Of a stretch of DNA of 64,000 nucleotides, positions 17,572-26,345 are shown piece by piece. The stretch is from positions 2,852,001 to 2,916,000 of the forward strand of contig NZ_CP190246.1 of assembly GCF_039652435.2 (NCBI RefSeq), read 5' to 3'. Every line of letters begins with the position of its first letter. Positions within the stretch are counted from its first letter, which is position 1. The DNA is from Niabella insulamsoli. GTDB lineage: Bacteria > Bacteroidota > Bacteroidia > Chitinophagales > Chitinophagaceae. The notes under the pieces were generated by a model, which had not been told where the DNA came from, did no database searches, and saw only the letters and a program-made list of their open reading frames with translations. The position numbers and the translations under genes are program-made.

Positions 17572-17943
17572 ATGCGAATCACTGCGGAAAACAGGTTTAA
17601 AAAACTGGTCGTTATTGGCGACAGGATACTCATCAAACCTACAAAACCTGATGAAAAAACGGCCAGCGGCCTGTATCTGCCGCCAGGAGTGCAGGAAAAA
17701 GAAAAAGTGCAACAGGGTTATGTGATCAAAACCGGGCCGGGATATGCCATTCCGGTAGCTATCGAAGAAGAGCCCTGGAAAAATGAAGAAGACCAGGTGA
17801 AATACGTTCCGCTGCAAGCGAAGGAAGGCGACCTTGCAATTTTTTTAATGAGCGGCGCCACGGAAGTGATGTACGAAGATGAAAAATATTTCATTGTGCC
17901 ACAGGGCGCTATTTTAATGCTGGAAAGAGAGGAAGATTTATAA
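17572..17943 (+). CDS. GroES-like (chaperonin-10 fold) protein
   Basis: 123 residues from the ATG at 17572; a longer frame to 17521 is not conserved. VVIGDRILIKPTKPDEKTASGLYLP matches the first half of GroES, and VIKTGPGYAIP matches the roof loop position. The middle has an inserted acidic segment (EEEPWKNEEDQVKYVPL), and the C-terminus YFIVPQGAILMLER resembles the last GroES strand. No groEL lies nearby, so this is more likely a divergent paralogue than the main co-chaperonin. It starts a probable operon with the cupin and dipeptidase genes. Confidence 0.82.
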   Translation: MRITAENRFKKLVVIGDRILIKPTKPDEKTASGLYLPPGVQEKEKVQQGYVIKTGPGYAIPVAIEEEPWKNEEDQVKYVPLQAKEGDLAIFLMSGATEVMYEDEKYFIVPQGAILMLEREEDL

Positions 17944-17963
17944 ACAAATTTAAAACGACCAAC

Positions 17964-18362
17964 ATGAAAGGCTTCCACGACAATATTGAAAAACTGACTT
18001 TAACCAACACCGACTTTCGGAAAGTTTTATACACAGCGGCACACATGCAGCTAGTGCTCATGAGCCTTCCCGCGGGCGAGTCCATCGGAGAAGAAGTGCA
18101 CGAAGCAAACGATCAGTTCTTTCGTTTTGAAGCCGGATCGGGTAAATGCGTCATAGACGATCATGAATATGAAGTATCGGACGGAAGCGCCATTATTATA
18201 CCCGCTGGCGCGCGGCACAACGTTATCAACACAGGCGCCGAAGACCTGAAAATGTACACCATCTATGCCCCGCCGCATCACAAAGATGGGATCGTAAGAG
18301 CAACAAAAAAAGAAGCGGAAGCAAATGAAGAAGACTTTGATGGCAAAACCACTGAATCTTGA
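17964..18362 (+). CDS. Cupin-domain protein
   Basis: 132 residues with one beta-barrel cupin domain. Motif 1 (GESIGEEVHEANDQFFRFEAGSG) has only one of the usual paired histidines together with Gln/Glu, and motif 2 (PAGARHNVINTG) has the expected His. A metal is thus likely, though with a reduced ligand set. The C-terminal 20 residues are acidic and probably disordered. It lies 20 bases after the GroES-like gene, and its stop overlaps the start of the dipeptidase gene. The substrate is unknown. Confidence 0.85.
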   Translation: MKGFHDNIEKLTLTNTDFRKVLYTAAHMQLVLMSLPAGESIGEEVHEANDQFFRFEAGSGKCVIDDHEYEVSDGSAIIIPAGARHNVINTGAEDLKMYTIYAPPHHKDGIVRATKKEAEANEEDFDGKTTES

Positions 18363-19069
18363 CCTTTATAAAAACAAGCAGTTTAGGTTTTGCTTTTCTC
18401 CTGACAGGCTTAAGTTGGTTGACGGCCGCAAGCGCTCAGCAGCGGACTCCCCTAACGCGCAACTTTAAGGCTTATAGAAAAATCGTCGCCGCCCATCCCG
18501 ACCAGAAAATGGTCGAGCTGAAAAAAGTAGCCCCTACACTGCAATATAATCTTAAATATGCCGGTCGCGACAACTTCATGCATCGCAGCATGTACCCGCG
18601 AAAAACTCATTACACCTTTATGAGAGCGCCAGCCGCCACTGCCTTGAAAGCTGTGCAAAAAGAGCTTAAAACAAAGGGGCTGGGATTATTAATTTATGAC
18701 GCTTACCGGCCCTACGCGGTAACGAAGAAGTTTTGGAGACTTGTAAAAGATGAGCGTTATGTGGCGCGGCCGTCAAAAGGAAGTAATCATAATCGCGGCA
18801 CCGCTGTTGACCTCACTTTGATTGAATTGCAGACAGGTAAGCCATTGCAGATGGGAACTGATTTTGATAATTTCACTGACACCGCGCACCATCGGTTTAC
18901 TGCTTTGCCTCCCAAAATGAAAGCTAATCGTCATTTATTAAAGTCGGTCATGGACAAACACGGCTTTGCTGCCTTAGACACGGAATGGTGGCATTATACC
19001 TATCGCGGGCTGCAAAGCCCTAATTTACTTGATATCTCACTGCGCCAATTATGGCGCCGCCAATTTTGA
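18359..19069 (+). CDS. VanX-type D-alanyl-D-alanine dipeptidase (M15D)
   Basis: 236 residues with a signal peptide (cleavage near ASAQ, residue 27). The start is TTG and overlaps the cupin stop (TTGA), indicating translational coupling. The VanX/DdpX active site is complete: DAYRP with the conserved Arg117, SNHNRGTAVD giving zinc ligands His144 and Asp151, and DTEWWHY giving general base Glu209 and ligand His212. In the family, it hydrolyses D-Ala-D-Ala, either for nutrition/recycling or in vancomycin resistance. No vanH or vanA ligase is adjacent, so a periplasmic recycling or cell-wall-stress role is more likely. Its 3' end overlaps the convergent symporter by 21 bases. Confidence 0.92.
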   Translation: MTFIKTSSLGFAFLLTGLSWLTAASAQQRTPLTRNFKAYRKIVAAHPDQKMVELKKVAPTLQYNLKYAGRDNFMHRSMYPRKTHYTFMRAPAATALKAVQKELKTKGLGLLIYDAYRPYAVTKKFWRLVKDERYVARPSKGSNHNRGTAVDLTLIELQTGKPLQMGTDFDNFTDTAHHRFTALPPKMKANRHLLKSVMDKHGFAALDTEWWHYTYRGLQSPNLLDISLRQLWRRQF

Positions 19070-20746
19070 AGGCATCAGCTTTTGCCAAATCATCGCGAGT
19101 AGATAAACCAGGATGGCGCCGATCATATTGAGCCATAAAAATCCCAAGCCGATGATTTCATATTCATTAAGCACAAATAATAAAATGGTGATAATTTCGG
19201 TGATAACCGCCGCAGCAAAAACCGCTGTTCCTTTTACACTTTTCGCGTAAAAGGCCACGAGAAAAACGCCCAGAATAGTTCCGTAGAACAAAGAGCCCAA
19301 AACGTTCACCACCTCAATCAGGCTATTGCTCCAATTGGCCACAAACATCGCGACGCCGATACAGAACAGGCTCCAGGCCACGGTATAGATTTTTGAATAA
19401 GCGTAATCGTCGCGACGCGCCTTTTGATAATATTTTTTATGGATATCAATGACCGTGCTGGACGCAAGGGAGTTAATCGCCGCCGCAATACTTCCCCAAC
19501 TTGCTAAAAAGATCACGGCAATGATTAAACCCACCAGGCCCTTCGGCAAATAATCCATCACGAACTTCAAAAAAATATAATTGGTATCATTATCACTGCC
19601 CCCATTCTCTCTGATTAAACCTTTGATCTCGTTACGTATAAAACCCACGCTGTCCTGCAATTGCCTGAGGCCATGTAGCTTTTGATCTTCATTTTCATGA
19701 GCGTACCCGGCCAGCAAATCCGCCTTCTGCTGATTAACCGCTTCAAGCCGAAGTTTTAAAGCCTCCAAATCGGGGCCGTACGCGGATGCCTCTAACCGCG
19801 AAAGCTCGTAATCGTTAAAAAAGGCCGGCGCTTTATGAAACTGGTAAAAGGCAAATACCAGCACGCCCAAAAGTAAAATACAGAACTGCATCGGCACTTT
19901 CACGATACCGTTCATCAACAATCCCAGCCGGCTTTCTTTTAAATTTTTAGCTGTCAGGTATCTCCCCACCTGCGATTGATCGGTTCCAAAATAAGAGAGC
20001 GCCAAAAAAAATCCACCGATAATGCCACTAAAAATATTGTACTTATCACCCCAATCGAAAGAACCGCCTTCGGCGCCGGTGGTGATGATGTTAAACTTTC
20101 CGAGCTTACCTCCAATAGAAATGGCGTCGGTAAAACCGATCCCTTCCGGAAGCCCTTTAACCATGTAGTAACCCGCCAAAAACAGGGCAAGCATGATGAC
20201 AAAAAACTGAAGCTTTTGTGTGTAGGCCACCGCGCGCGCGCCGCCGCCGAGCGTATAAACGATCAATACGCCGCCGATCAGCAGATTTGTGAAATAAATG
20301 TTCCAACCAAAAATAACCGACAAGATCAAAGAAGGCGCAAAAATGCTGATACCGGTCGAGAGTCCGCGCTGCAATAAAAACAAAAACGAGGTGAACGTGC
20401 GGGTTTTAGCATCAAATCGGTTCTCCAAATATTCGTATGCTGTATAAACCCTGAGTTTGCTGAATACGGGCACGAACGAAACGCAAATCACAATAGCAGC
20501 CAAGGGCAAACCGAAATAATATTGCACGAACCGCATGCCATCCGTGTAAGCCTGTCCCGGCGCAGCCAGGAAAGTAATGGCACTGGCCTGTGTGCCCATG
20601 ATGCTTAGTAGCACCACATACCAGGGCATACTCCTGTTGGACAGAAAATATCCTTCCAGATCTTTGCTGCTCCGGCTTTTAAAGACTCCATATAAAATAA
20701 TGAGCAGCAAGGTGCTGCCCAGCACAATCCAGTCTAAAGGCGTCAT
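19049..20746 (-). CDS. Sodium:solute symporter (SSS family) with coiled-coil insert
   Basis: 565 residues with about thirteen transmembrane helices. SIMGTQASAITFLAAPGQAYTDG is the first conserved unwound-helix region, and SYFGTDQSQVGRYLTAKN is the SSS signature. Between helices, residues about 318-390 form a long charged, coiled-coil-like insert that is unusual for the family. The sodium site helix ASWGSIAAAINSLASSTVIDI is intact. The substrate is unknown; position after a PIG-L deacetylase suggests a sugar or amino sugar. The start codon overlaps the stop of a 40-residue membrane protein (ATGA), so the two are translationally coupled. Confidence 0.92.
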   Translation of the reverse strand: MTPLDWIVLGSTLLLIILYGVFKSRSSKDLEGYFLSNRSMPWYVVLLSIMGTQASAITFLAAPGQAYTDGMRFVQYYFGLPLAAIVICVSFVPVFSKLRVYTAYEYLENRFDAKTRTFTSFLFLLQRGLSTGISIFAPSLILSVIFGWNIYFTNLLIGGVLIVYTLGGGARAVAYTQKLQFFVIMLALFLAGYYMVKGLPEGIGFTDAISIGGKLGKFNIITTGAEGGSFDWGDKYNIFSGIIGGFFLALSYFGTDQSQVGRYLTAKNLKESRLGLLMNGIVKVPMQFCILLLGVLVFAFYQFHKAPAFFNDYELSRLEASAYGPDLEALKLRLEAVNQQKADLLAGYAHENEDQKLHGLRQLQDSVGFIRNEIKGLIRENGGSDNDTNYIFLKFVMDYLPKGLVGLIIAVIFLASWGSIAAAINSLASSTVIDIHKKYYQKARRDDYAYSKIYTVAWSLFCIGVAMFVANWSNSLIEVVNVLGSLFYGTILGVFLVAFYAKSVKGTAVFAAAVITEIITILLFVLNEYEIIGLGFLWLNMIGAILVYLLAMIWQKLMPSKLAAP

Positions 20747-20865
20747 GAAAATTTATTCGTCAGGTAATAGAAAAACAATATCAGCGCCACGAGCACCATG
20801 ATTACTACAACATACCAGGCCTTCCAGGTTGTAAATAGCGGCGGCTTGTTGTCTTCTTCTTGCAT
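20743..20865 (-). CDS. 40-residue membrane microprotein coupled to the symporter
   Basis: This short gene reads MQEEDNKPPLFTTW, then a single hydrophobic helix (about residues 17-34), then YLTNKFS. It starts three bases after the stop of the upstream 60-residue gene, and its TGA overlaps the symporter ATG (ATGA). The acidic N-terminus would be cytoplasmic or periplasmic, with one membrane span. Tight packing between two coding genes, an open frame with a good start and an amphipathic layout make it likely to be real. It may be a small accessory subunit of the symporter, as known for some other SSS transporters. Confidence 0.72.
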   Translation of the reverse strand: MQEEDNKPPLFTTWKAWYVVVIMVLVALILFFYYLTNKFS

Positions 20866-20868
20866 AGT

Positions 20869-21051
20869 TTATCTTTTTGATCGGATTCCATTGAGAAATA
20901 CAATTCCCAAGCCTATGATCAGTCCCAGCATTAATCCCAGGCGTACGCGCTTAACGAGGCTGCCTATAATCAGCCCGATTACAATCGCTACTAAAAAAGC
21001 CATCTCCCCGCGCCTCATGCCCATGATTTGCTTCTTATTATTATCACTCAT
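20869..21051 (-). CDS. Small two-helix membrane protein
   Basis: 60 residues: a polar start (MSDNNKKQI), two hydrophobic helices (about 18-33 and 38-53) joined by KRVR, and a basic tail (GIRSKR). The positive-inside rule places the loop and tail in the cytoplasm. It lies 40 bases after the PIG-L gene and three bases before the 40-residue gene, in a minus-strand operon with the symporter. No known family is recognised. Gly-rich helices (GLMLGLIIGLGI) suggest tight helix packing with a partner. Confidence 0.7.
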   Translation of the reverse strand: MSDNNKKQIMGMRRGEMAFLVAIVIGLIIGSLVKRVRLGLMLGLIIGLGIVFLNGIRSKR

Positions 21052-21091
21052 ACTTTAATTCGTTTTCGAGGGCGCCGGATGCGTCGCTAAA

Positions 21092-23575
21092 TTATTTTTC
21101 TTGCTGGTTCAGCGCAATCAAATTGGCCAGCAATCGCATAGCGCCCGGCACGGCTGCCGGTAATTCTCTAAAAAATACCAGGCCGGTATACGTAAAATTA
21201 CCTTTACCATACTTTGCGGTAATCAGGCTTCCTTCGTCGGCCGCTTCTCCCGGGTCGGCCATTGACAGCAATGCCTGAAAGTTTTTATCCCACGCGCCTG
21301 CATGATAAATACTTCTTTCCTGGATCCAATGTTCGAAATCTTTTTCCGTGATCTTATTGGGAAAGTTAAACACATTATGTGAAGGCGCAATAATTGTCAC
21401 TTCAGCCTGCTCATTGGTAATGCGGTTGCGGGTAATGCGAAAATCGAAAGGACCTATTTTAGATTTTACAGATCCGAGGTTATTACTCGTGTTATATTGC
21501 ACAATAAAATTGCCTCCGTTTTCAACATAACTCATTAGCTTATTATAATATTCATCGAGCCACTCGTTAGTATTATAAGCTCTCACGCCCGCAATAATCG
21601 CGTCAAAGCGGCTTAAATCATGAACGGGCAGTGTTGTTTCATCCAGGATGGTGACTTTATATCCCATACGCTCAAGTACGACGGCGACTTTGTCTCCGGC
21701 GCCCGGTATATAGCCCACATTTTTTCCGGCTGTTTTAAGATTGACATTTAAGCTGGTGATAAAATCAGGATAAAAATACCTGATGGCGGGAATATGATCG
21801 TAGTCGATGCTCCGTAAAGCCAGGTGATAACCTACTGTGTCTTTTGCGTCTTTCTTATTCGCATAAGCCGTCAGCGTGTACACTTCTTCCGGCGCGTGTT
21901 TTTCTGTTACATCGAAATTAAACACTGCCGTTTTTCCACTATTCAATTGAAGCGTTTGTTGCTGCACGCCGGAATAATCAATCCCCGTGAGGCCGGCTGT
22001 AATATGGCCTTCGATATTAGTGAAAGCATGCAGCTGTGTTTGCACGCTTTGTGTACGATGGTCAACGCCGTTAAACACCAAAAGGTTGGGCGAAGCGGTT
22101 ATCGTTGCGGGAGGCACAACGATCAAAGGTTGATAGGTTTCGCCCTTTACCGGATCGGTGTGTTTATATCTTACAGGTTGCTCAAATACAAAATCATGGC
22201 CACTGATATTGATCAGTAGCCGGGCTGTGTAAGCCGGTTCAGCATCGGGGACACCGATCATCTGTTGATCTGCTACAGCGTAAAGCCCTTCCTCTTTGCG
22301 CTCGCTTAGCCAGTAGGGCTGCGAAACTTTTTTACCCAGGGAAACGTCGACCGTCTGATCAACGGAAATATTTTTATTGCTTTCAAGCGTTTTATTCAGC
22401 GTTGCCGACACATCCGCCAGCGACAGCAATTTCCACGAAGCATCGGTTCCTAAGCGGTTGTTCACTACGATATGCACGGGCAACTGGTCGGTTTGAACCG
22501 CGAAGGGCCGATTAGTATATGCATCTATAAATAAACCCGCAGCCTGCGCTATCAACTGTTGCACTTCCTTCTTTTTTTGGCTAATCCAGTGATCGGCTGA
22601 CTGACGCTCCAGCAAGCGATAAAGATTGACTAATGCCGGTACTGAAGCCTCCGGTTTTAAGGCGTTAAATGACTTTTCAATTCCATTGATCGATTGCAAA
22701 ATAGCCGCCCCGTTTCTTCCTATCCTGTTCCAGCTCATGTCAACTCCGTCGAGCAATTGGTCTTTGGGCGCATCACCACCGGTTGTTTTAAAAAATTCGT
22801 AGCTATCGCCGCGGGAGGCAGCAGACCCAAAACCCTGCGACTTGTGCTGGCTGCGGCTTTCGGCTGCAATCTCGCCATAGCTTTTTCCGAGCAGCGGATT
22901 AAAACCGCCAACATTTACGTTAAACTGGGAAGGATCGGTGGTATTGTTGCCACCGAAGTTGAAAGTATTCCAAAGAATTCTTTTGGCTTGCCAGGGTTTC
23001 ACATATTGCAATTGTTCTGGAAACATAGCCGGGTTGGCGGCCGCTTTAAACGCTTCATTCGCTAAGATGGCGCTGGCTGTGTGATGGCCGTGGCCTCCTT
23101 CGCCGGTTACCGGAAATCTGGTAATAATGACGTCGGGCTGAAATTTTCTAATAACCCAAACCACGTCGGCCAACACTTTTTCCTTATCCCATTTGGTAAA
23201 AGTTTCCTCAGGATTTTTAGAATAGCCAAAATCATAAGCGCGGGTGAAAAACTGTTCACCGCCATCAATGCGCCGCGCCGCTAACAATTCCTGTGTACGA
23301 ATCAAACCTAATTCTATGCCCTGTTCATCGCCAATCAGATTTTGACCGCCGTCGCCTCTTGTAAGGGATAAATAGCCGGTGCGATATAATTTATCATTGG
23401 CCATGTAAGCAATCAACCTTGTATTCTCATCATCCGGATGAGCGGCAACATATAAAACGGAGCCTAATACTTTTAGCTTGCGAATCTGCTGTAAAATTTG
23501 CGCCGCGCCCGTCGATTGCGCAAGAGCGCCGATATGAATAAATAAAAGAAATAAGAAAGAGATTAATGACTTCAT
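21092..23575 (-). CDS. Secreted PIG-L family deacetylase with long C-terminal region
   Basis: 827 residues from the ATG at 23575, which gives a clean signal peptide (cleavage after GALAQ, residue 20); the frame extends 17 codons further without support. The LmbE/PIG-L catalytic domain begins with AAHPDDE (residues 44-50), whose His and Asp bind zinc, and GGHGHHTASA supplies the later zinc histidines. The family removes N-acetyl groups from amino sugars. The C-terminal two thirds include beta-sandwich-type segments and a Rossmann/GATase-like region (about 600-820; FDAIIAGVRAYN). It heads an operon with two small membrane proteins and a symporter, suggesting periplasmic deacetylation followed by uptake. 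Confidence 0.88.
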   Translation of the reverse strand: MKSLISFLFLLFIHIGALAQSTGAAQILQQIRKLKVLGSVLYVAAHPDDENTRLIAYMANDKLYRTGYLSLTRGDGGQNLIGDEQGIELGLIRTQELLAARRIDGGEQFFTRAYDFGYSKNPEETFTKWDKEKVLADVVWVIRKFQPDVIITRFPVTGEGGHGHHTASAILANEAFKAAANPAMFPEQLQYVKPWQAKRILWNTFNFGGNNTTDPSQFNVNVGGFNPLLGKSYGEIAAESRSQHKSQGFGSAASRGDSYEFFKTTGGDAPKDQLLDGVDMSWNRIGRNGAAILQSINGIEKSFNALKPEASVPALVNLYRLLERQSADHWISQKKKEVQQLIAQAAGLFIDAYTNRPFAVQTDQLPVHIVVNNRLGTDASWKLLSLADVSATLNKTLESNKNISVDQTVDVSLGKKVSQPYWLSERKEEGLYAVADQQMIGVPDAEPAYTARLLINISGHDFVFEQPVRYKHTDPVKGETYQPLIVVPPATITASPNLLVFNGVDHRTQSVQTQLHAFTNIEGHITAGLTGIDYSGVQQQTLQLNSGKTAVFNFDVTEKHAPEEVYTLTAYANKKDAKDTVGYHLALRSIDYDHIPAIRYFYPDFITSLNVNLKTAGKNVGYIPGAGDKVAVVLERMGYKVTILDETTLPVHDLSRFDAIIAGVRAYNTNEWLDEYYNKLMSYVENGGNFIVQYNTSNNLGSVKSKIGPFDFRITRNRITNEQAEVTIIAPSHNVFNFPNKITEKDFEHWIQERSIYHAGAWDKNFQALLSMADPGEAADEGSLITAKYGKGNFTYTGLVFFRELPAAVPGAMRLLANLIALNQQEK

Positions 23576-23782
23576 CGTACGAAAATATAATAAATGACCG
23601 AAGTGGATTGTATTTTTCATGTTCATTTTTCAGGCTACTGAGCGCTAAAAGCCGGCTCGCGAAGGCGCCCCTTTCCTTTTAAAATTTGATTATTTCCGTA
23701 AAAAAATCATTTCCTTTTTCCGGCCCTACCAAAATCTTGTTTTAACTTTAAGACCTTTACCCAAACGAAAAAATGGATAGTC

Positions 23783-24148
23783 ATGGCCCACGCAAATAAT
23801 CATGATGAGCGCATTGCCCAAATGAAATTTTCATCCGTATATCCGCATTATGTTACAAAAGTTGAAAAAAAGGGAAGAACGGTTGCAGAGCTACATGAAG
23901 TTATTGAATGGCTGACGGGGTTTAATGAGCAAAAACTTCAACAGCTTATAGAGGACCAGGTGACCTTTGAAACTTTTTTTGAAAAAGCTAAACTGCATCC
24001 AAACGCCGGGCTAATAACCGGGGTCATATGTGGTTACCGCGTGGAAGAAATTGAAAACCCGCTGACCAGGAAAGCCCGGTATTTGGATAAGCTTGTAGAC
24101 GAACTGGCCAAAGGGCGTAAAATGGAAAAAATCCTTCGCGAAGCCTGA
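23783..24148 (+). CDS. DUF2200 family protein
   Basis: 121 residues matching DUF2200 over most of its length: FSSVYPHYVTKVEKKGRT, EVIEWLTGFN, FFEKAKLHPNAGLITGVICGYRVEEIENPL and RYLDKLVDELAKGRKMEKIL. The family is small, soluble, widespread and of unknown function, with a related fold to small nucleic acid- or ligand-binding proteins suspected but not shown. It stands alone, convergent with the LOG-family gene. The start is the first ATG after a 207-base intergenic region in which I see no further gene. Confidence 0.88.
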   Translation: MAHANNHDERIAQMKFSSVYPHYVTKVEKKGRTVAELHEVIEWLTGFNEQKLQQLIEDQVTFETFFEKAKLHPNAGLITGVICGYRVEEIENPLTRKARYLDKLVDELAKGRKMEKILREA

Positions 24149-24163
24149 GCCTTAAATGACCGA

Positions 24164-24715
24164 CTACCGTTGATTCAATTCGGGCACTTCCATCAAGGCT
24201 TCGATATTATTTAAAACGGTGATCTTATACAACGGGTTTTCGTACAAAAAACCCTCTTCCAACATTAGTTCGATATGTTTCAGGAGGTGATTGTAAAAAC
24301 CATTCAAATTAATGATGTAGATGGGCTTGTCGTGGATCGACAAATTATTCCAGGTGATCATTTCAAACAATTCATCGAGCGTTCCGTAGCCGCCGGGCAG
24401 AATAACGGCTGCGTCACAAAGTTCATACATTTTTCTTTTGCGAATATGCATATCGCCCACGACCAGCAATTCGGTAATCGTTTTATGCGACCGTTCACGG
24501 GCGTCCAAAATTTCAGGAATGACACCGGTAACCGCGCCGCCATGATCCATAACAGCGTTCGCAACAATTCCCATCAGGCCTACGTTTCCGCCGCCATAGA
24601 TCAGGCTGATTTGCCGCGACGCCATCCATTGACCAAGTACAGCCGCCTCGCTCCTGAAAAGTTCGGAGCGGCCATCTTTTGAACCACAAAAAACTGCCAG
24701 TGATTTAATTGACAT
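24164..24715 (-). CDS. LOG family nucleoside 5'-monophosphate phosphoribohydrolase
   Basis: 183 residues with the signature PGGYGTLDELFE (PGGxGTxxE) and the N-terminal AVFCGSKDG and YGGGNVGLMG loops. Proteins of this TIGR00730/LOG family release free base from nucleoside 5'-monophosphates; plant members activate cytokinins, and bacterial ones act on AMP or cytokinin nucleotides. All key segments are intact and length is normal. It was often mislabelled as lysine decarboxylase. It is cytoplasmic and divergent from the second symporter. Confidence 0.93.
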   Translation of the reverse strand: MSIKSLAVFCGSKDGRSELFRSEAAVLGQWMASRQISLIYGGGNVGLMGIVANAVMDHGGAVTGVIPEILDARERSHKTITELLVVGDMHIRKRKMYELCDAAVILPGGYGTLDELFEMITWNNLSIHDKPIYIINLNGFYNHLLKHIELMLEEGFLYENPLYKITVLNNIEALMEVPELNQR

Positions 24716-24804
24716 AATCTCACATTTTATTTACAAAAGAGAAGCATTTTTGCATATCTTCAAAAATTAGTTTTCCAAAACCAATTAATTCATAATTATA
24801 TAAT

Positions 24805-26280
24805 ATGTCTGCAGGGTTTTTATTTTCCGTTGTTATTGCTTATTTCCTTTTATTGCTTCTTGTTGCGTGGAGAACCAGTAAAAACAGCAACAATGAGTCT
24901 TTCTTTATTGGCAACCGCAGCAGCAATTGGATGCTGGTAGCATTTGGCATGATCGGTACTTCGTTGAGCGGCGTCACATTTGTAAGTGTGCCCGGAGCCG
25001 TTGGGGCCGATTCGTTTGGATATATGCAAATTACGCTCGGCTATATGATCGGCTACCTGGTGATTGCTTTTGTATTGTTGCCGCTCTACTACCGCCTGCA
25101 GCTTACATCGATCTACGGTTACCTCAAAGCCCGCATGGGAATGCTTTCTTACAAAACCGGCGCCTGGTTTTTTATTATCAGCCGGCTGGTGGGCGCTACA
25201 GCCAGGCTTTACCTGGTCGTTAATATCCTACAGGCAACCATTCTGGATAGCTTCGGCATTCCTTTCTGGATTTCGACGGTGATTATCCTTGTCATGATCA
25301 TCCTGTACACTTTTGAAGGCGGTGTTAAAACCATTGTGTGGACCGACACTTTACAAACTTCGGGTATGTTGCTCGGACTGATTATCTGCACCGTTTACCT
25401 GTTGCAACATATGAATATGAATATACCGGAAAGCCTTGAAGCGATGCGCAGCACGGGCCTGTCACGGATTTTCAGCACCGATGTTAACTCAAAATCTTAT
25501 TTCGTTAAACAAATACTGGCGGGCGCATTTATCACTTTGAGCATGACGGGCATAGACCAGGAAATGATGCAAAAAAGCATTTCGGTAAGCAGGCTCAAAG
25601 ACTCACAGAAAAACATGGTATCGCTTGCCTTTATTATGGTAGTGGTGATTGGTTTGTTCCTGTATCTTGGCGGATTGTTGCATTTATTTGCAGCAAATGA
25701 AAACATTACGGCCCAAGGCGATGCACTGTTTCCGACCGTTGCGCTTCAGCATATGCCTTCTTTTATTTCCATCATCTTTATCATTGCTTTGATATCTGCG
25801 CTTTTTCCAAGTGCTGACGGCGCTATGACCGCACTCACATCTTCCTTTTGCATTGATATTGCCGGCATCAACCGCCGCACCGATATGAATGAAAAGCAAA
25901 AAAAATCCTTCCGCCAACGCATTCATTTAACAGTCGCTTTTCTTTTCCTGCTATTGGTATTGATGTTTCATGTGATTAATGATAATAGTATGATCGGCGT
26001 TATTTTAAAACTGGCGGGATACACCTACGGCCCGCTGTTAGGTTTATTTGCTTTTGGCATTTTTGTAAAAAGAAGGCCTGTGGACAAACTGGTGCCATAT
26101 GTCTGCTTTATTGCACCGATTCTTTGTTTCTTTATTGATAAGTACCAATCGGCGATTTTCGGTTCTTTTCAAATTGGGCTTGAACTTATTATCATCAATG
26201 CCCTACTGACTTTTATTGGCTTATATATTATTTCAAAACCTGTAACAGCCGATAAGTTGGAGCAGGACACCGTGCATTGA
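24805..26280 (+). CDS. Sodium:solute symporter (SSS family)
   Basis: 491 residues, about thirteen helices, without the coiled-coil insert of the other symporter in this window. GMIGTSLSGVTFVSVPGAVG is the first conserved region, TMTGIDQEMMQKSISVSRLKDSQKNM the SSS signature, and ALISALFPSADGAMTALTSSFCIDI the sodium-site helix. The substrate is not predictable from sequence. It is followed at 65 bases by an O-methyltransferase gene. Confidence 0.92.
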   Translation: MSAGFLFSVVIAYFLLLLLVAWRTSKNSNNESFFIGNRSSNWMLVAFGMIGTSLSGVTFVSVPGAVGADSFGYMQITLGYMIGYLVIAFVLLPLYYRLQLTSIYGYLKARMGMLSYKTGAWFFIISRLVGATARLYLVVNILQATILDSFGIPFWISTVIILVMIILYTFEGGVKTIVWTDTLQTSGMLLGLIICTVYLLQHMNMNIPESLEAMRSTGLSRIFSTDVNSKSYFVKQILAGAFITLSMTGIDQEMMQKSISVSRLKDSQKNMVSLAFIMVVVIGLFLYLGGLLHLFAANENITAQGDALFPTVALQHMPSFISIIFIIALISALFPSADGAMTALTSSFCIDIAGINRRTDMNEKQKKSFRQRIHLTVAFLFLLLVLMFHVINDNSMIGVILKLAGYTYGPLLGLFAFGIFVKRRPVDKLVPYVCFIAPILCFFIDKYQSAIFGSFQIGLELIIINALLTFIGLYIISKPVTADKLEQDTVH

Positions 26281-26345
26281 TAGCCGGCAGAAAATGAAAA
26301 TGAATGATGGGTTATTTATCTTCGCCGCCGCTTATTTATTAAAAC

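Noticed and set aside
18359..19069. Vancomycin-resistance cluster suggested by the VanX-type dipeptidase
   Set aside because: There is no vanH, vanA-type ligase or VanRS pair; a lone exported dipeptidase does not support acquired resistance.
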